In this document: positions 54,277 to 62,563 of the stretch, in pieces | Layout of the letters: each line of letters opens with the position of its first letter | How positions within the stretch are numbered: position 1 is the first letter of the stretch | Assembly (NCBI RefSeq): GCF_003710865.1 | Contig: NZ_RHHO01000026.1 | Location: forward strand, 1 to 64,000 | Direction: 5' to 3' | DNA from: Brevibacillus borstelensis | GTDB taxonomy: Bacteria; Bacillota; Bacilli; Brevibacillales; Brevibacillaceae | Length of the DNA: 64,000 bases | Made by a program: the position numbers and the translations under genes | The notes under the pieces: model-generated | Told to the model about the DNA's origin: nothing | What the model saw: the letters and a program-made list of their open reading frames with translations, nothing else | Database searches by the model: none

Positions 54277-54480
54277 CTATATATCGATATGACCCAGTTC
54301 CACGTCAGCCTGGAAATGGGCTTTTGCCGCTTTAAATACATCCTCCTCGGAATCCGCAGCGATTTTAAACATCGTGATCAGCTTGTCTCCGCTCAGCACC
54401 TGAACATTGTACTGGGCGTCTCCGTCATATGTAGCGGCAAACTGGTATTCCCTTCCGTTCACTTCTATACATTGTTCCAT
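54277..54480 (-). CDS. Small hypothetical protein
   Basis: About 67 aa; ATG 54480 has AGGAGGT 9 nt upstream. MEQCIEVNGREYQF... has a beta-rich first half (NVQVLSGDKLITMFKIA) and a C-terminal helix ending in ELGHIDI. The family is not recognised. It lies about 200 nt upstream of the AAA ATPase gene on the same strand and could be part of its transcript. Confidence 0.65.
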   Translation of the reverse strand: MEQCIEVNGREYQFAATYDGDAQYNVQVLSGDKLITMFKIAADSEEDVFKAAKAHFQADVELGHIDI

Positions 54481-54731
54481 TGTCGGCACACCTCCTGCTA
54501 TAGTGTGTCACGATTCGATTTCCATCATGTCGAGTCCCTCTATTCTTGTAACATGCGAAACTTTCATAAAGGTGCAAACATAAGCATTTTCACCCAAAGA
54601 GGGCTGCCGATTTTTGCCGATCAGTATAACACTCGATTTTTTTACAACCAAAAATAACCTCTACCATATAATCTCTATTATGTAAATACAATTATGTACA
54701 AATATTTGAATATTCTGTTAAATTAACCTTA

Positions 54732-54768
54732 TTAGTTTACTTTCATAAACATTAATGGTAATAATAGG
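54732..54768 (+). promoter_or_regulatory. Promoter of the first small secreted protein (twin promoter A)
   Basis: TTAGTTTAC (54732-54740), 13 nt, AATGGTAATAATAGG (54754-54768). Read as sigma-A elements this is TTTACT, 17 nt, TAATAA with TGG before it. The two blocks and their spacing recur exactly at 57198-57234. Confidence 0.65.
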
Positions 54769-54794
54769 TTATGGTAAAAAAGGAGGTAATGAAT

Positions 54795-55232
54795 GTGAAG
54801 AAACTTTCAAGGTTTACGGCGACTGCTTTGCTGTCGGCATCTTTATTAATCCCGGCTAATGCACTTGCAACCGACAATCAATCGACCTCAGACACGGTGA
54901 CTCCCGCCTCTACTACTGTCAAAATTTTAGAAGTATTTTCACTCACTAAAGATTCATCTGCTGAATCAGTTTACTTCTATGTCAATACACCTGGAACTGT
55001 AGTATTTAATACAACTCAGAATAATAAAAGTTATGACTCAAGTGTTACTTATTTAATTGTAAGAGATGAAGCTGCTGGTTGGTCTACTACTTGGGGAGGA
55101 GCTAGATTTGAAGGAAATGGTTCTTTCCAATTCACAAGTAGAGAGCCTCTGCCTGTCGGAGCCTATTATGTGAAGGTATCAAGTAGACAATATGGCAAAA
55201 CAGCTATCACACTGACTGCTACCACTCCATAA
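54795..55232 (+). CDS. Small secreted beta-rich protein
   Basis: About 145 aa. The start is GTG 54795 (AAGGAGG then 8 nt); an ATG 2 codons earlier is too close to the ribosome site. Signal peptide ~1-24 ends in ANALA. The mature part has no Cys, is Ser/Thr/Tyr-rich and beta-strand-like, with FYVNTPGTVVFNTT and LPVGAYYVKVSSRQYGKT, much like a PPC-type sandwich. Function unknown. Shares its promoter pattern with the secreted protein at 57262. Confidence 0.75.
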   Translation: MKKLSRFTATALLSASLLIPANALATDNQSTSDTVTPASTTVKILEVFSLTKDSSAESVYFYVNTPGTVVFNTTQNNKSYDSSVTYLIVRDEAAGWSTTWGGARFEGNGSFQFTSREPLPVGAYYVKVSSRQYGKTAITLTATTP

Positions 55233-55245
55233 AAAATTATGTTAG

Positions 55246-55283
55246 TAAGAGGTTGTCCATTGGACGGCCTCTTATTACTTTTA
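55246..55283 (+). terminator. Terminator after the first small secreted protein gene
   Basis: TAAGAGGTTGTCC / GGACGGCCTCTTA, 13 positions with two G-T pairs, 3-nt loop, then TTACTTTTA. Confidence 0.75.
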
Positions 55284-55647
55284 TACTCAGTTTCTCGTCA
55301 ATAAGACGCTTGGCTATGGAATTGCAAAACGAAAAAAAGTGGAATATAGGAACTTTTAAAACCTCAACCTATGAAAAGTACATAATTTCAACTTTGCCGA
55401 TAAAATTAGAACAATGATTAATGATGATTCACTTCCTTATAGACCAATCTAGTACATCGATTGTTATGTTTCATGACAGCTACCAGTGCTGTGGGAAACT
55501 TTTCCTGCAACAGTTGAACCTATTGATGCACATCCAATCGTACAGAAATAATACGCGTCTGTATTGATTTACCTAAGATAGGATACTGGGCATCGTCTAT
55601 ACATGGTATAATTTGGTCGAAATGATCTTGAGTTAAAGGATGATTTT
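55284..55647. other. Gap with a possible gene remnant
   Basis: About 360 AT-rich bases with no intact gene. On the minus strand from about 55630 to 55440 a reading frame stays open except for one TAG; it includes QYPILGKSIQTRIISVRLD before the stop and FPTALVAVMKHNN after it. No start codon or ribosome site is visible. This may be a decayed gene or chance. Confidence 0.3.
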
Positions 55648-55872
55648 ATGGATGTTTTTCCACCCTTGTTGGTTAGCTTTATGCTTACCGTCTTACTATA
55701 CAGACTCAACAAATACAGGCTTACTCGATATAACCGTGAAAATATCGGGATAGCATTATGTAGCCTGCTTATAAGCTCCTATATTAAGACCAAACTTGTT
55801 TTTGTAACCATAACTGTTATTTTCGCAATCTTGTTGGCATCTTTTATTTGGGGACTTGCTAAGGAACTATAG
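55648..55872 (+). CDS. Small membrane protein
   Basis: 74 aa with two hydrophobic segments (PPLLVSFMLTVLLY and LVFVTITVIFAILLASFIW) around a basic loop. AAAGGATG about 8 nt before the ATG. AT-rich and unlike its housekeeping neighbours. No family recognised. Confidence 0.5.
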   Translation: MDVFPPLLVSFMLTVLLYRLNKYRLTRYNRENIGIALCSLLISSYIKTKLVFVTITVIFAILLASFIWGLAKEL

Positions 55873-56062
55873 AGATTGTTCGAACAAGCATGTCTGTGAC
55901 GACATCATTAGGGGCAAACGAATAATGTACGTAAACCGTGTCCTTCATAGCACATATATGACTTCATTGTAATAAGTCCGCTGAAATATCCTTATACGAA
56001 TCCTTTTTTGCTACATCAGCAGTTTGAAAAGATTAAAGACTACATCCATAAAGGGGGCAACC

Positions 56063-56275
56063 ATGAAACTTGAATACTTGTTCTTTACCCTTTCTTGCTC
56101 TATTTTTTTGTACTGGATCGTCACCAATGCTTTAACAACCTCTGATCCATCTATTACGTATTTCTTATCTTTAATAGCTTCCCAACTCTTGATACGACCT
56201 TTATATAGCTTCAAACATGCTAAACCTCATGTACAGAGTCACCATGATGGAAAAGAGTCAATGGAACGTAATTGA
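56063..56275 (+). CDS. Small membrane protein
   Basis: About 70 aa with one or two hydrophobic segments (residues ~4-22 and ~30-47), then a hydrophilic end with several His. AAGGGGG precedes ATG 56063. No family recognised; a short, low-support gene in the AT-rich stretch. Confidence 0.4.
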   Translation: MKLEYLFFTLSCSIFLYWIVTNALTTSDPSITYFLSLIASQLLIRPLYSFKHAKPHVQSHHDGKESMERN

Positions 56276-56336
56276 GATTCTATTCCCGGCTTTTTTCTGT
56301 TCGCTCACTCGTGTACTCTGTACTAGAGGAGTGATT

Positions 56337-56558
56337 GTGTTGGAAAAATCATTTTACTATCCGGTCCCTTGGGGTGACGTTGCCTTTTTGAAAGAAGCTT
56401 TGATTGCCATGGAACTGCCTTTTCGTATTGAACAGCCTTCCGTTCGATTGCAGTTGGCACCTGGTGAAGTGGCGATTGTATTCAGTGATATGCATATGAG
56501 AGATTACAACGCTGTTCGGGAGCTGTTTGGAGATCATGGGAAGCGTTATCCACAGTAG
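56337..56558 (+). CDS. Small soluble hypothetical protein
   Basis: About 73 aa from GTG 56337 or TTG 56340, with GAGGAG 5 or 8 nt upstream. Contains FYYPVPWGDVAFLKEALIAMELPF and a helical end; the composition is that of a folded cytosolic protein. An in-frame ATG at 56217 lies far upstream without a ribosome site. Family not recognised. Confidence 0.5.
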   Translation: MLEKSFYYPVPWGDVAFLKEALIAMELPFRIEQPSVRLQLAPGEVAIVFSDMHMRDYNAVRELFGDHGKRYPQ

Positions 56559-56838
56559 GCTGTTACCCTCCGATCCAGGTTGGTCGCTGGCACCACTTTT
56601 TTCTCCCTCCATTCCGGCTATCGCGTACGAGAAAAACCCGAGACCTTTCACAAACTAGATCCTCTCTCCCCATATTTTCCGCCGCAGCAGAGCATGGACG
56701 ATAAAAGAAATCCCACTCAAAATTGTGCTTGCCCGCCCCATAAAGGTTTTCCAGCTTTTCTTGATCGATCGATGCCGCCGTTTGGATACTCCTCCACACA
56801 CCTGTGCACATTAATGGTATTGAGGAGGTGACCAATTC

Positions 56839-57009
56839 ATGGTAAAACGAGATGAACGAGAAACACCTGCAGCTATGACCATTAATCAAGCATCTGAAGC
56901 CATTCAAAGCACTTCTCCAGACGAATCTGCTGCAATTGAACGAGAACAAAATCAAATGTTCTCGGCTCCTGGGGAGCGTGCAGCGGAAAACGAAAACCCA
57001 GCCGATTAA
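56839..57009 (+). CDS. Small acidic Glu/Ala/Asn-rich protein
   Basis: 56 aa, entirely hydrophilic, low complexity (SPDESAAIEREQNQMF, GERAAENENPAD). GAGGAGG stands 8-9 nt before the ATG and a terminator follows, which supports a real gene. The composition suggests a disordered or spore-type protein; I cannot name it. Confidence 0.6.
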   Translation: MVKRDERETPAAMTINQASEAIQSTSPDESAAIEREQNQMFSAPGERAAENENPAD

Positions 57010-57015
57010 TAGCTT

Positions 57016-57042
57016 GCCTTCACCTAAAGGTGGAGGCTTTTT
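57016..57042 (+). terminator. Terminator after the small acidic protein gene
   Basis: GCCTTCACC / GGTGGAGGC stem with one mismatch, TAAA loop, then TTTTT. Confidence 0.8.
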
Positions 57043-57197
57043 AACTTTCTTTCATTTGTAGTATGAGACAGCTAAGCAGCTCTCTCCCATACTTATATTG
57101 AATTCTAAGAATTTATTGGCATTTTACTACCAAATATTAACTAGTCTGTAAAGATAGAACACCAAACAATTATGAACATTATATGAAATTTAGCTTT

Positions 57198-57234
57198 TTA
57201 GTTTACAGCATAATCACAAAATGGTAATAATAGG
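57198..57234 (+). promoter_or_regulatory. Promoter of the second small secreted protein (twin promoter B)
   Basis: TTAGTTTAC (57198-57206), 13 nt, AATGGTAATAATAGG (57220-57234); identical blocks and spacing to twin promoter A, with an unrelated spacer. As sigma-A elements: TTTACA, 17 nt, TAATAA. Confidence 0.65.
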
Positions 57235-57261
57235 GTATACCAAATTTTAGGAGGGTCCTGA

Positions 57262-57729
57262 ATGAAAAAAGTAGTTTTCAGCCTTCTCAGCGTGGCATTA
57301 GCCTCTAGTGTAGCCGTTGTTGCCTCAGCAAGTGAGTCCACGACTAATGCTGTTATCAAACCACAAGCGATCTTCTTGGATAGGGAGCCGAACAACAAAA
57401 GAGCAGACGCTAATCTGTTTGTTATAGCTGACGGAAGTCAAATTTCTGGATCATTGGGCAGGGATGATGCCGCGGACTGGTTTAAATTTACTCCCTTGAC
57501 CTCTGGAAAATATCGTTTTATTTTTTCTCATTCCTCTTCGCAATATTATGAATTGACTTTACGTGGTGATGGAGTGGGAACAGTTGCAACAATTACGTAT
57601 GATAACCCAAATAAGTATTTTGATGTGACGGTAGACGCAGGCAGAGATTACTATATCGCTGTCGAATCAGTATTAACCAACTTAAATGCAGATACAAGTT
57701 ATGACATTTACACCGTCAAAATTGACTAA
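57262..57729 (+). CDS. Small secreted PPC-domain protein
   Basis: 155 aa. Signal peptide ~1-24 (cleavage near ASA-S), then a bacterial pre-peptidase C-terminal (PPC)-like domain: DREPNNKRADANLF, ISGSLGRDDAADWFKFTPLTSG and YYIAVES. PPC domains normally sit at the end of secreted proteases; here one stands alone, so it may bind a surface or ligand. AGGAGGG 6 nt before the ATG. Own promoter and terminator. Confidence 0.78.
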   Translation: MKKVVFSLLSVALASSVAVVASASESTTNAVIKPQAIFLDREPNNKRADANLFVIADGSQISGSLGRDDAADWFKFTPLTSGKYRFIFSHSSSQYYELTLRGDGVGTVATITYDNPNKYFDVTVDAGRDYYIAVESVLTNLNADTSYDIYTVKID

Positions 57730-57736
57730 AGATAAA

Positions 57737-57769
57737 AACCACTCAGGAGCAGCCTGAGTGGTTTATTTT
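57737..57769 (+). terminator. Terminator after the PPC-domain gene
   Basis: Perfect AACCACTCAGG / CCTGAGTGGTT 11-bp stem, 5-nt loop, then TATTTTC. Confidence 0.9.
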
Positions 57770-57867
57770 CTAGTTGTAACTACTTATATAACAGCCTCTC
57801 ACCACACTAATATCCTGCAAAAAAAACTGATGTTTCCTCCATCTCCCTAAACACTTTCTCTCAAACA

Positions 57868-58815
57868 TCAAACCCTTCCCGCTATCTGTTCTGCTCGCCG
57901 ATCAGTCGCTTTTCTCCCGCTGCCAAGTGTCACCGTACACACGCCTGCAATGACCAGGACGATCCCGATACACTGGACCCAGGTCATGCTCGAGCCGTAA
58001 AAAAGAACGGCGATCCAACAAGCATTGATCGGCACCAGGTTCATGTAGATGCTGGCTTTGCTGGCTCCGAGACGGTGAATACCCTGATTCCAGAGAAAAA
58101 AGGCGAGAATCGTCGCGAAAATCGTCATATAAGCCATTTCTCCCCATGCTTGACCGGACATGTGCGGTACACGATCCCAGCCGCCCGCTGTAAAGGACCA
58201 TACGATGAGAAAAAACGCGCCTGCCATCGTTGTCGACGCAGTTGTCAATAACGGCGATACCCCTTTCATCACGACCTTGCCGATCAAGCCGTAAAGCGCC
58301 CAGCATAGGAGCGCCGACAGAAACAACAAATCACCTGCATTAAACGACAAAGAAGTCATCGCTTCCCACGAGCCCTTGACAATCACGAGGAAAACGCCGG
58401 AAAGCGACAACAGCAAGCCAATCCCAAGCTTCTTATTCCACGATTCCTTTAAAAACAAGACAGCCCCCAGCGTAATCAATACAGGGGAGTTCGCCATAAT
58501 CAATGACCCGTTAATCGCCGATGTATAGGAAAGTCCGATAAAAAACAACGCATTGTAGGCGAACACTCCTGTGACTGACATTAACAAAAGGCCCAGCCAA
58601 TGTTTTTTCATTTCCGCCACCTGCCACTCGCCGCGCAGAAGTGTAAAGACAAAGAGAATCAGACCGGCCGTTCCAAAACGAAAAGCGGCTGCGGTTATCG
58701 GCGGAACTTCCGTGATGACGTGCTGGGCCGCCCCGAAAGCCCCTCCCCAGAAAAGCGGAACGGTAAACATCCAAATGTATATGCTCCAATCTTTATTGGC
58801 TGTTTCGGTTTTCAC
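57868..58815 (-). CDS. DMT-superfamily (EamA) transporter
   Basis: About 315 aa from GTG 58815 (AAAGGGG 9 nt before). Ten membrane helices in two EamA repeats (PLFWGGAFGAAQHVITEVPP in the first; LCWALYGLIGKVVMKG opening the second). Likely exports an amino acid or metabolite. Its start lies within the end of the GntR gene (23 nt overlap), so the two are co-expressed and the regulator probably senses the exported compound. Confidence 0.88.
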   Translation of the reverse strand: MKTETANKDWSIYIWMFTVPLFWGGAFGAAQHVITEVPPITAAAFRFGTAGLILFVFTLLRGEWQVAEMKKHWLGLLLMSVTGVFAYNALFFIGLSYTSAINGSLIMANSPVLITLGAVLFLKESWNKKLGIGLLLSLSGVFLVIVKGSWEAMTSLSFNAGDLLFLSALLCWALYGLIGKVVMKGVSPLLTTASTTMAGAFFLIVWSFTAGGWDRVPHMSGQAWGEMAYMTIFATILAFFLWNQGIHRLGASKASIYMNLVPINACWIAVLFYGSSMTWVQCIGIVLVIAGVCTVTLGSGRKATDRRAEQIAGRV

Positions 58816-59539
58816 TTCCGTTATCCCCTTTGCTGATCCGCCTTTTTTGACTGCTGCTATCCTGCTCCGCTCGTACCAACACCTCATACACCTCTTGCAT
58901 CGGGCGCAGCCAGTTTTGTCTCATGATTGCTGCAGCCGTTTCACTGTCCCGATTCTCAAACGCGCGGATCATCCGTTCATGCTCAAGCACCGATTCTGTT
59001 TTGGACCCCACGGGTTGTTGCAGAAATACGTATTTCAAGCGGCGCACGTGGAGTTGCAGGATGGATGAAAATTGCGTAATGTACGGGTTGTCCGCAATCT
59101 CCAAGATCAAATCATGAAACTGCTCGTCATGCTCCATCGCTTGAAACAACTGCTCCTCTCCGATCGCAGTCCGGTAATCGTTATTGACATCGACCAGCCT
59201 GCGGATATCTCCGGTCGCTATTTTCCTCGCAGCTTCTTCGGCAGCCAGTGCCTGAAGAGCGGCAAGCGGCGGGTATATTTTCGGCACGTCCTCTTTGGTA
59301 ATGGTCGTGACTTTGGTTTCTCTGCCAGGGTACGTCTCGATGAATCCCTGGGTCTGGAGCAATTGCAGCGCTTCTCGGACCGGCGTCCGGCTGATTCCCA
59401 GCGCTTCCGATAACTCTGCATCGAATAATTGCTCACCCGGCTCCAGTGTTCCATCAATGATCCAGCGCTGGAGTTGGTGAAATGCTTTTTCTTTTGCAGA
59501 CATCCGTACAGGTGATTGATATCCTCTCGGGATTGGCAT
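58793..59539 (-). CDS. GntR-family regulator with FCD domain
   Basis: About 248 aa. N-terminal winged helix (LSEALGISRTPVREALQLLQTQGFIE, here the main part) and a C-terminal helical FCD ligand domain with HDEQFHDLILEIADN and three metal-type His/Asp residues including LHVRRL and EHERMI. FCD domains often bind metal plus an organic acid. ATG 59539 has GAGGG about 9 nt upstream. A palindrome in its promoter suggests autorepression. Confidence 0.9.
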   Translation of the reverse strand: MPIPRGYQSPVRMSAKEKAFHQLQRWIIDGTLEPGEQLFDAELSEALGISRTPVREALQLLQTQGFIETYPGRETKVTTITKEDVPKIYPPLAALQALAAEEAARKIATGDIRRLVDVNNDYRTAIGEEQLFQAMEHDEQFHDLILEIADNPYITQFSSILQLHVRRLKYVFLQQPVGSKTESVLEHERMIRAFENRDSETAAAIMRQNWLRPMQEVYEVLVRAEQDSSSQKRRISKGDNGSENRNSQ

Positions 59540-59568
59540 GTGCTTACACCCTCTTTCTGATTTGTCAG

Positions 59569-59598
59569 AAATATATCGCATATATATTTCATTGTCAA
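59569..59598 (-). promoter_or_regulatory. Promoter and palindromic operator of the GntR-DMT operon
   Basis: Minus-strand TTGACA (59598-59593), 17 nt, TATATT (59575-59570). Perfect 8-bp arms AAATATAT and ATATATTT around five bases (59569-59589) cover the spacer and -10, the usual place for a repressor. Confidence 0.75.
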
Positions 59599-59642
59599 GA
59601 ACATGAGGACATTTCCGCCATGAAAACATCTCCTTGGAATGC

Positions 59643-59665
59643 AAAAACCCCCGGTGTCGGGGGTT
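59643..59665 (-). terminator. Terminator of the parE-parC unit
   Basis: Perfect AACCCCCG / CGGGGGTT stem, 4-nt loop, TTTTT on the minus strand, after the small gene that follows parC. Confidence 0.85.
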
Positions 59666-59688
59666 CTCACGCGAAAGCTGCGCTTTTT

Positions 59689-60015
59689 TTAGACAGGTGA
59701 AAATTGTGAAAGGACGGTCGGCTGACGGAGCTCAGAACCGTTTGGCAAAGCGATGACCAGCGTGCCAGTTCCATCTCCTCCATCATCCTCCCAGCGGAAT
59801 CCAAACGTCAGTTTCTTCGCTTCCGTTCCGTCTGAAAAAGCCGCCAGCAAGCTGCCCATCGTCTCGGGCAAAATCGGCACGGCTACCCGATTCCCTTGCT
59901 CATCCGGAATGGACAGGAGCTTGGGCGCATCTGCGAAATACTGAACCGTATCAGCGAGCAGGGATACTTGCTGCTGAGTCAATTGCGATACAAACGCTTC
60001 AAAAGGCACTCCCAT
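59689..60015 (-). CDS. Small hypothetical protein coupled to parC
   Basis: About 108 aa, no membrane segment. Start at ATG 60015, 9 nt after AAGGA; an ATG at 60024 overlaps the parC stop as ATGA but touches the ribosome site. Contains FVSQLTQQQVSLLADTVQYFADAPK and FGFRWEDDGGDGTGTLVIALPNG. Family not recognised. Its position makes it a possible regulator or passenger of topoisomerase IV expression. Confidence 0.65.
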   Translation of the reverse strand: MGVPFEAFVSQLTQQQVSLLADTVQYFADAPKLLSIPDEQGNRVAVPILPETMGSLLAAFSDGTEAKKLTFGFRWEDDGGDGTGTLVIALPNGSELRQPTVLSQFSPV

Positions 60016-60020
60016 TCCGA

Positions 60021-62561
60021 TCATTCCTTTTCTGGGTCGTCAAACAAGCTTTGCTGGATCAGCGGTTTTTTCTCCTCACCGCGTGGAGCGGCCTGCAGTT
60101 CTTCATTGACTTTTGAGGAAGCGTCCTCCTCTTCGCCAGTCAGAACCGCTTCATATGCGACGCTGCGGACTTCTCCTTCGACTGCGGCCCTGCCAATACC
60201 GCCTTGTTCCGTGATGCCAACCTGTTCAGCCTGTACCTGTACCCACTCCTGTTTGTCTGTCAAGGCATAGAGGGTCTCTTCGACAGTCACGGCGACCACC
60301 ATATGGGGATGCGTTTTCCGTTTGCGGATGAGCTGCACCCCTTTTCCGGCCCTTCCCTGCAAGGGGATGCTCTCCAAATAGGTGCGCTTCAGGGTCCCTT
60401 CTGCAGTCAAAATGCTGAATACCCGCGGATCTTTCTCTTCGATCGGCAATACCCCGACCACATGATCGCCTGCTGCGAGGGTGATCGCCTTGACACCGCT
60501 GGAAGCCCGTCCAGTCGGGCTTACGTCGCTCTTCAAGAAGCGGATGCCCATCCCGTCTTTCGTGACGACGAGGAATGCTCCCTTCTCCTCCGCCGCAAAC
60601 GCAGCGACATACTCATCCTCTTCGGATTTCAGCTTGGCCGCTACCAGCGCGCCGGAACGATTCGTTTCGTACTCGCTCAAAGCCGTTTTCTTCACGAGAC
60701 CCGAGCGGCTCATGTGAACGATTTGCAACGGCTGCTTGAAGTTCTCCACGATCGCAAAACCGATTACGCGCTGATGCTTTTCAAGCGGAATGATGTTGAC
60801 GAGCGCCGTGCCGATGTCTTTCCATTTGTCGTCAGGAATGGCATGCACCAATGTGGCAAAATACTTGCCATCCTGCGTGAAAAACAGCGCTGTATGGGAC
60901 GTGTTCGTCTCGATGAAGTAACGGACCCGGTCTCCTTCCTTCACTCCACACGTATCGATCGTCCCTCCCATCGACTTGAACGAACGCGGACTTGTCCGCT
61001 TGATGTAGCCTTCGTTGGTCAGGGTGACGATGCAATCCTCCGCATTGATCTGCATGGCGATATCCACCTTGATTTCCTCGATCTCGCCCTGTATTTCTGT
61101 CAAACGTGGATCTGCGTACTTCTTTTTGATCTCGTTCAGCTCGGACGTAATTACCTGGATCAGCTTTTTCTCGCTCTCCAGGATCGATTTCAGCTCGGCA
61201 ATCTCCTTGGCAAGCGTCTCCAGCTCTTTTTCCAGCTTGACGATGTCCAGGCGGGTCAAGGAAGCGAGCTGGATGCTTAGAATGGCATCGGCCTGCGGAT
61301 CGGTAAAGCCGTACTTCTCCATGATGTTTTTCTTGGCATCGGCCCGATCTTCCGAGTCCATGATCGTATCCACGACCTGCCGCAAGATCGATTTCGCCCG
61401 AATCAGGCCTTCCACCACGTGCTCGCGCTTGGATTTTCGATCGAGGTCGTACTGGGTACGCCTGGTCACGACTTCCTTCTGGTGATCGATGTAGGCGACG
61501 AGCAGCTCTTTTAATCCCATCTGGCGAATCGTGCCTTCGTGAATGACGTTCATGTTGTAGTTGTAATAAATTTGCAAGTCGGTGTTTTTGTAAAGATAGT
61601 TCAAGATCGGTGTCTCATCCACATCCTTCTTGATGTCGATGACGATCCGCACCTTTTTCTGCTCCGCCTCCTTGCGGCCGGTCTCGTCCCGGACGGCAAG
61701 AGCCCCTTCGATTTTTCGCTCCATGACGAGCTCATCGATCTGGGCAACCAGCTTGGACTTGACCACGTCGTAAGGAATTTCCGAGATGACGATTTTCTTC
61801 ACCTTGGCTCCCTTTGGCTCCTCGACATGGGTTCTGCCGCGGATGATGAACTGTCCGCGCCCTGTTTCAAAAGCCTTGCGAATGCCGGAGATCCCTTGGA
61901 CGATTCCCCCTGTCGGGAAATCTGGCCCTTTTACGTAGGTCATCAGCTCATCCAGACTGATGTCCGGCTTTTTCATTTGAGCAATGGCCGCATCAATCAC
62001 TTCGCCGAGATTATGTGTCGGAATATCCGTGGCAAACCCTACGGCAATCCCCGAAGCTCCGTTCACAAGCAGATTGGGGAAACGGGACGGCAGCACTGCC
62101 GGCTGCTCCGCCGAATTGTCGTAGTTCGGGATGAAGGTAACGGTATCTTTCTCGATGTCCCGCAGCATTTCGTTGGCGAGCGCCGAAAGACGGGACTCGG
62201 TATAACGCATCGCCGCAGGCGGGTCGGCATCGAGGCTGCCGAAGTTGCCATGCCCCTGAATCAGCACCTGGCGCATTTTCCACCATTGCGCCATGCGGAC
62301 CATCGTTTCATAAATGGCGGCATCTCCGTGCGGATGGTACGTCCCCATCACGTAACCGACTGTTTTCGCCGATTTCCGGTACGGCTTGTCATGGGTGTTT
62401 CCCTCTTGGTACATCGCGTACAAAATACGGCGCTGCACCGGCTTCAAGCCATCGCGCGCATCGGGGATCGCGCGGGACAGGATGACCAGATTGGCATAAT
62501 CGCCAAAGCGTTTTCCCATGATTTCCGCAAAGCTTTGTTCGATAATTTGATTGGACAGCAT
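60021..62561 (-). CDS. parC: DNA topoisomerase IV subunit A
   Basis: 846 aa. Breakage-reunion domain with the catalytic Tyr120 ([14 protein letters not shown]), a tower and coiled-coil region, and a C-terminal beta-propeller made of repeats such as [12 protein letters not shown] and [13 protein letters not shown]. ParC rather than GyrA because the GyrA-box is absent and parE is adjacent. The quinolone region reads [12 protein letters not shown], so the usual Ser is Ala81 while Glu85 is kept. Two nt after parE; decatenates replicated chromosomes. Confidence 0.93.
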   Translation of the reverse strand: MLSNQIIEQSFAEIMGKRFGDYANLVILSRAIPDARDGLKPVQRRILYAMYQEGNTHDKPYRKSAKTVGYVMGTYHPHGDAAIYETMVRMAQWWKMRQVLIQGHGNFGSLDADPPAAMRYTESRLSALANEMLRDIEKDTVTFIPNYDNSAEQPAVLPSRFPNLLVNGASGIAVGFATDIPTHNLGEVIDAAIAQMKKPDISLDELMTYVKGPDFPTGGIVQGISGIRKAFETGRGQFIIRGRTHVEEPKGAKVKKIVISEIPYDVVKSKLVAQIDELVMERKIEGALAVRDETGRKEAEQKKVRIVIDIKKDVDETPILNYLYKNTDLQIYYNYNMNVIHEGTIRQMGLKELLVAYIDHQKEVVTRRTQYDLDRKSKREHVVEGLIRAKSILRQVVDTIMDSEDRADAKKNIMEKYGFTDPQADAILSIQLASLTRLDIVKLEKELETLAKEIAELKSILESEKKLIQVITSELNEIKKKYADPRLTEIQGEIEEIKVDIAMQINAEDCIVTLTNEGYIKRTSPRSFKSMGGTIDTCGVKEGDRVRYFIETNTSHTALFFTQDGKYFATLVHAIPDDKWKDIGTALVNIIPLEKHQRVIGFAIVENFKQPLQIVHMSRSGLVKKTALSEYETNRSGALVAAKLKSEEDEYVAAFAAEEKGAFLVVTKDGMGIRFLKSDVSPTGRASSGVKAITLAAGDHVVGVLPIEEKDPRVFSILTAEGTLKRTYLESIPLQGRAGKGVQLIRKRKTHPHMVVAVTVEETLYALTDKQEWVQVQAEQVGITEQGGIGRAAVEGEVRSVAYEAVLTGEEEDASSKVNEELQAAPRGEEKKPLIQQSLFDDPEKE

Positions 62562-62563
62562 GC

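Noticed and set aside
60204..61280. Plus-strand open frame of 358 codons inside parC
   Set aside because: Antisense shadow; composition is Arg/His/Asp-rich without any fold signature.
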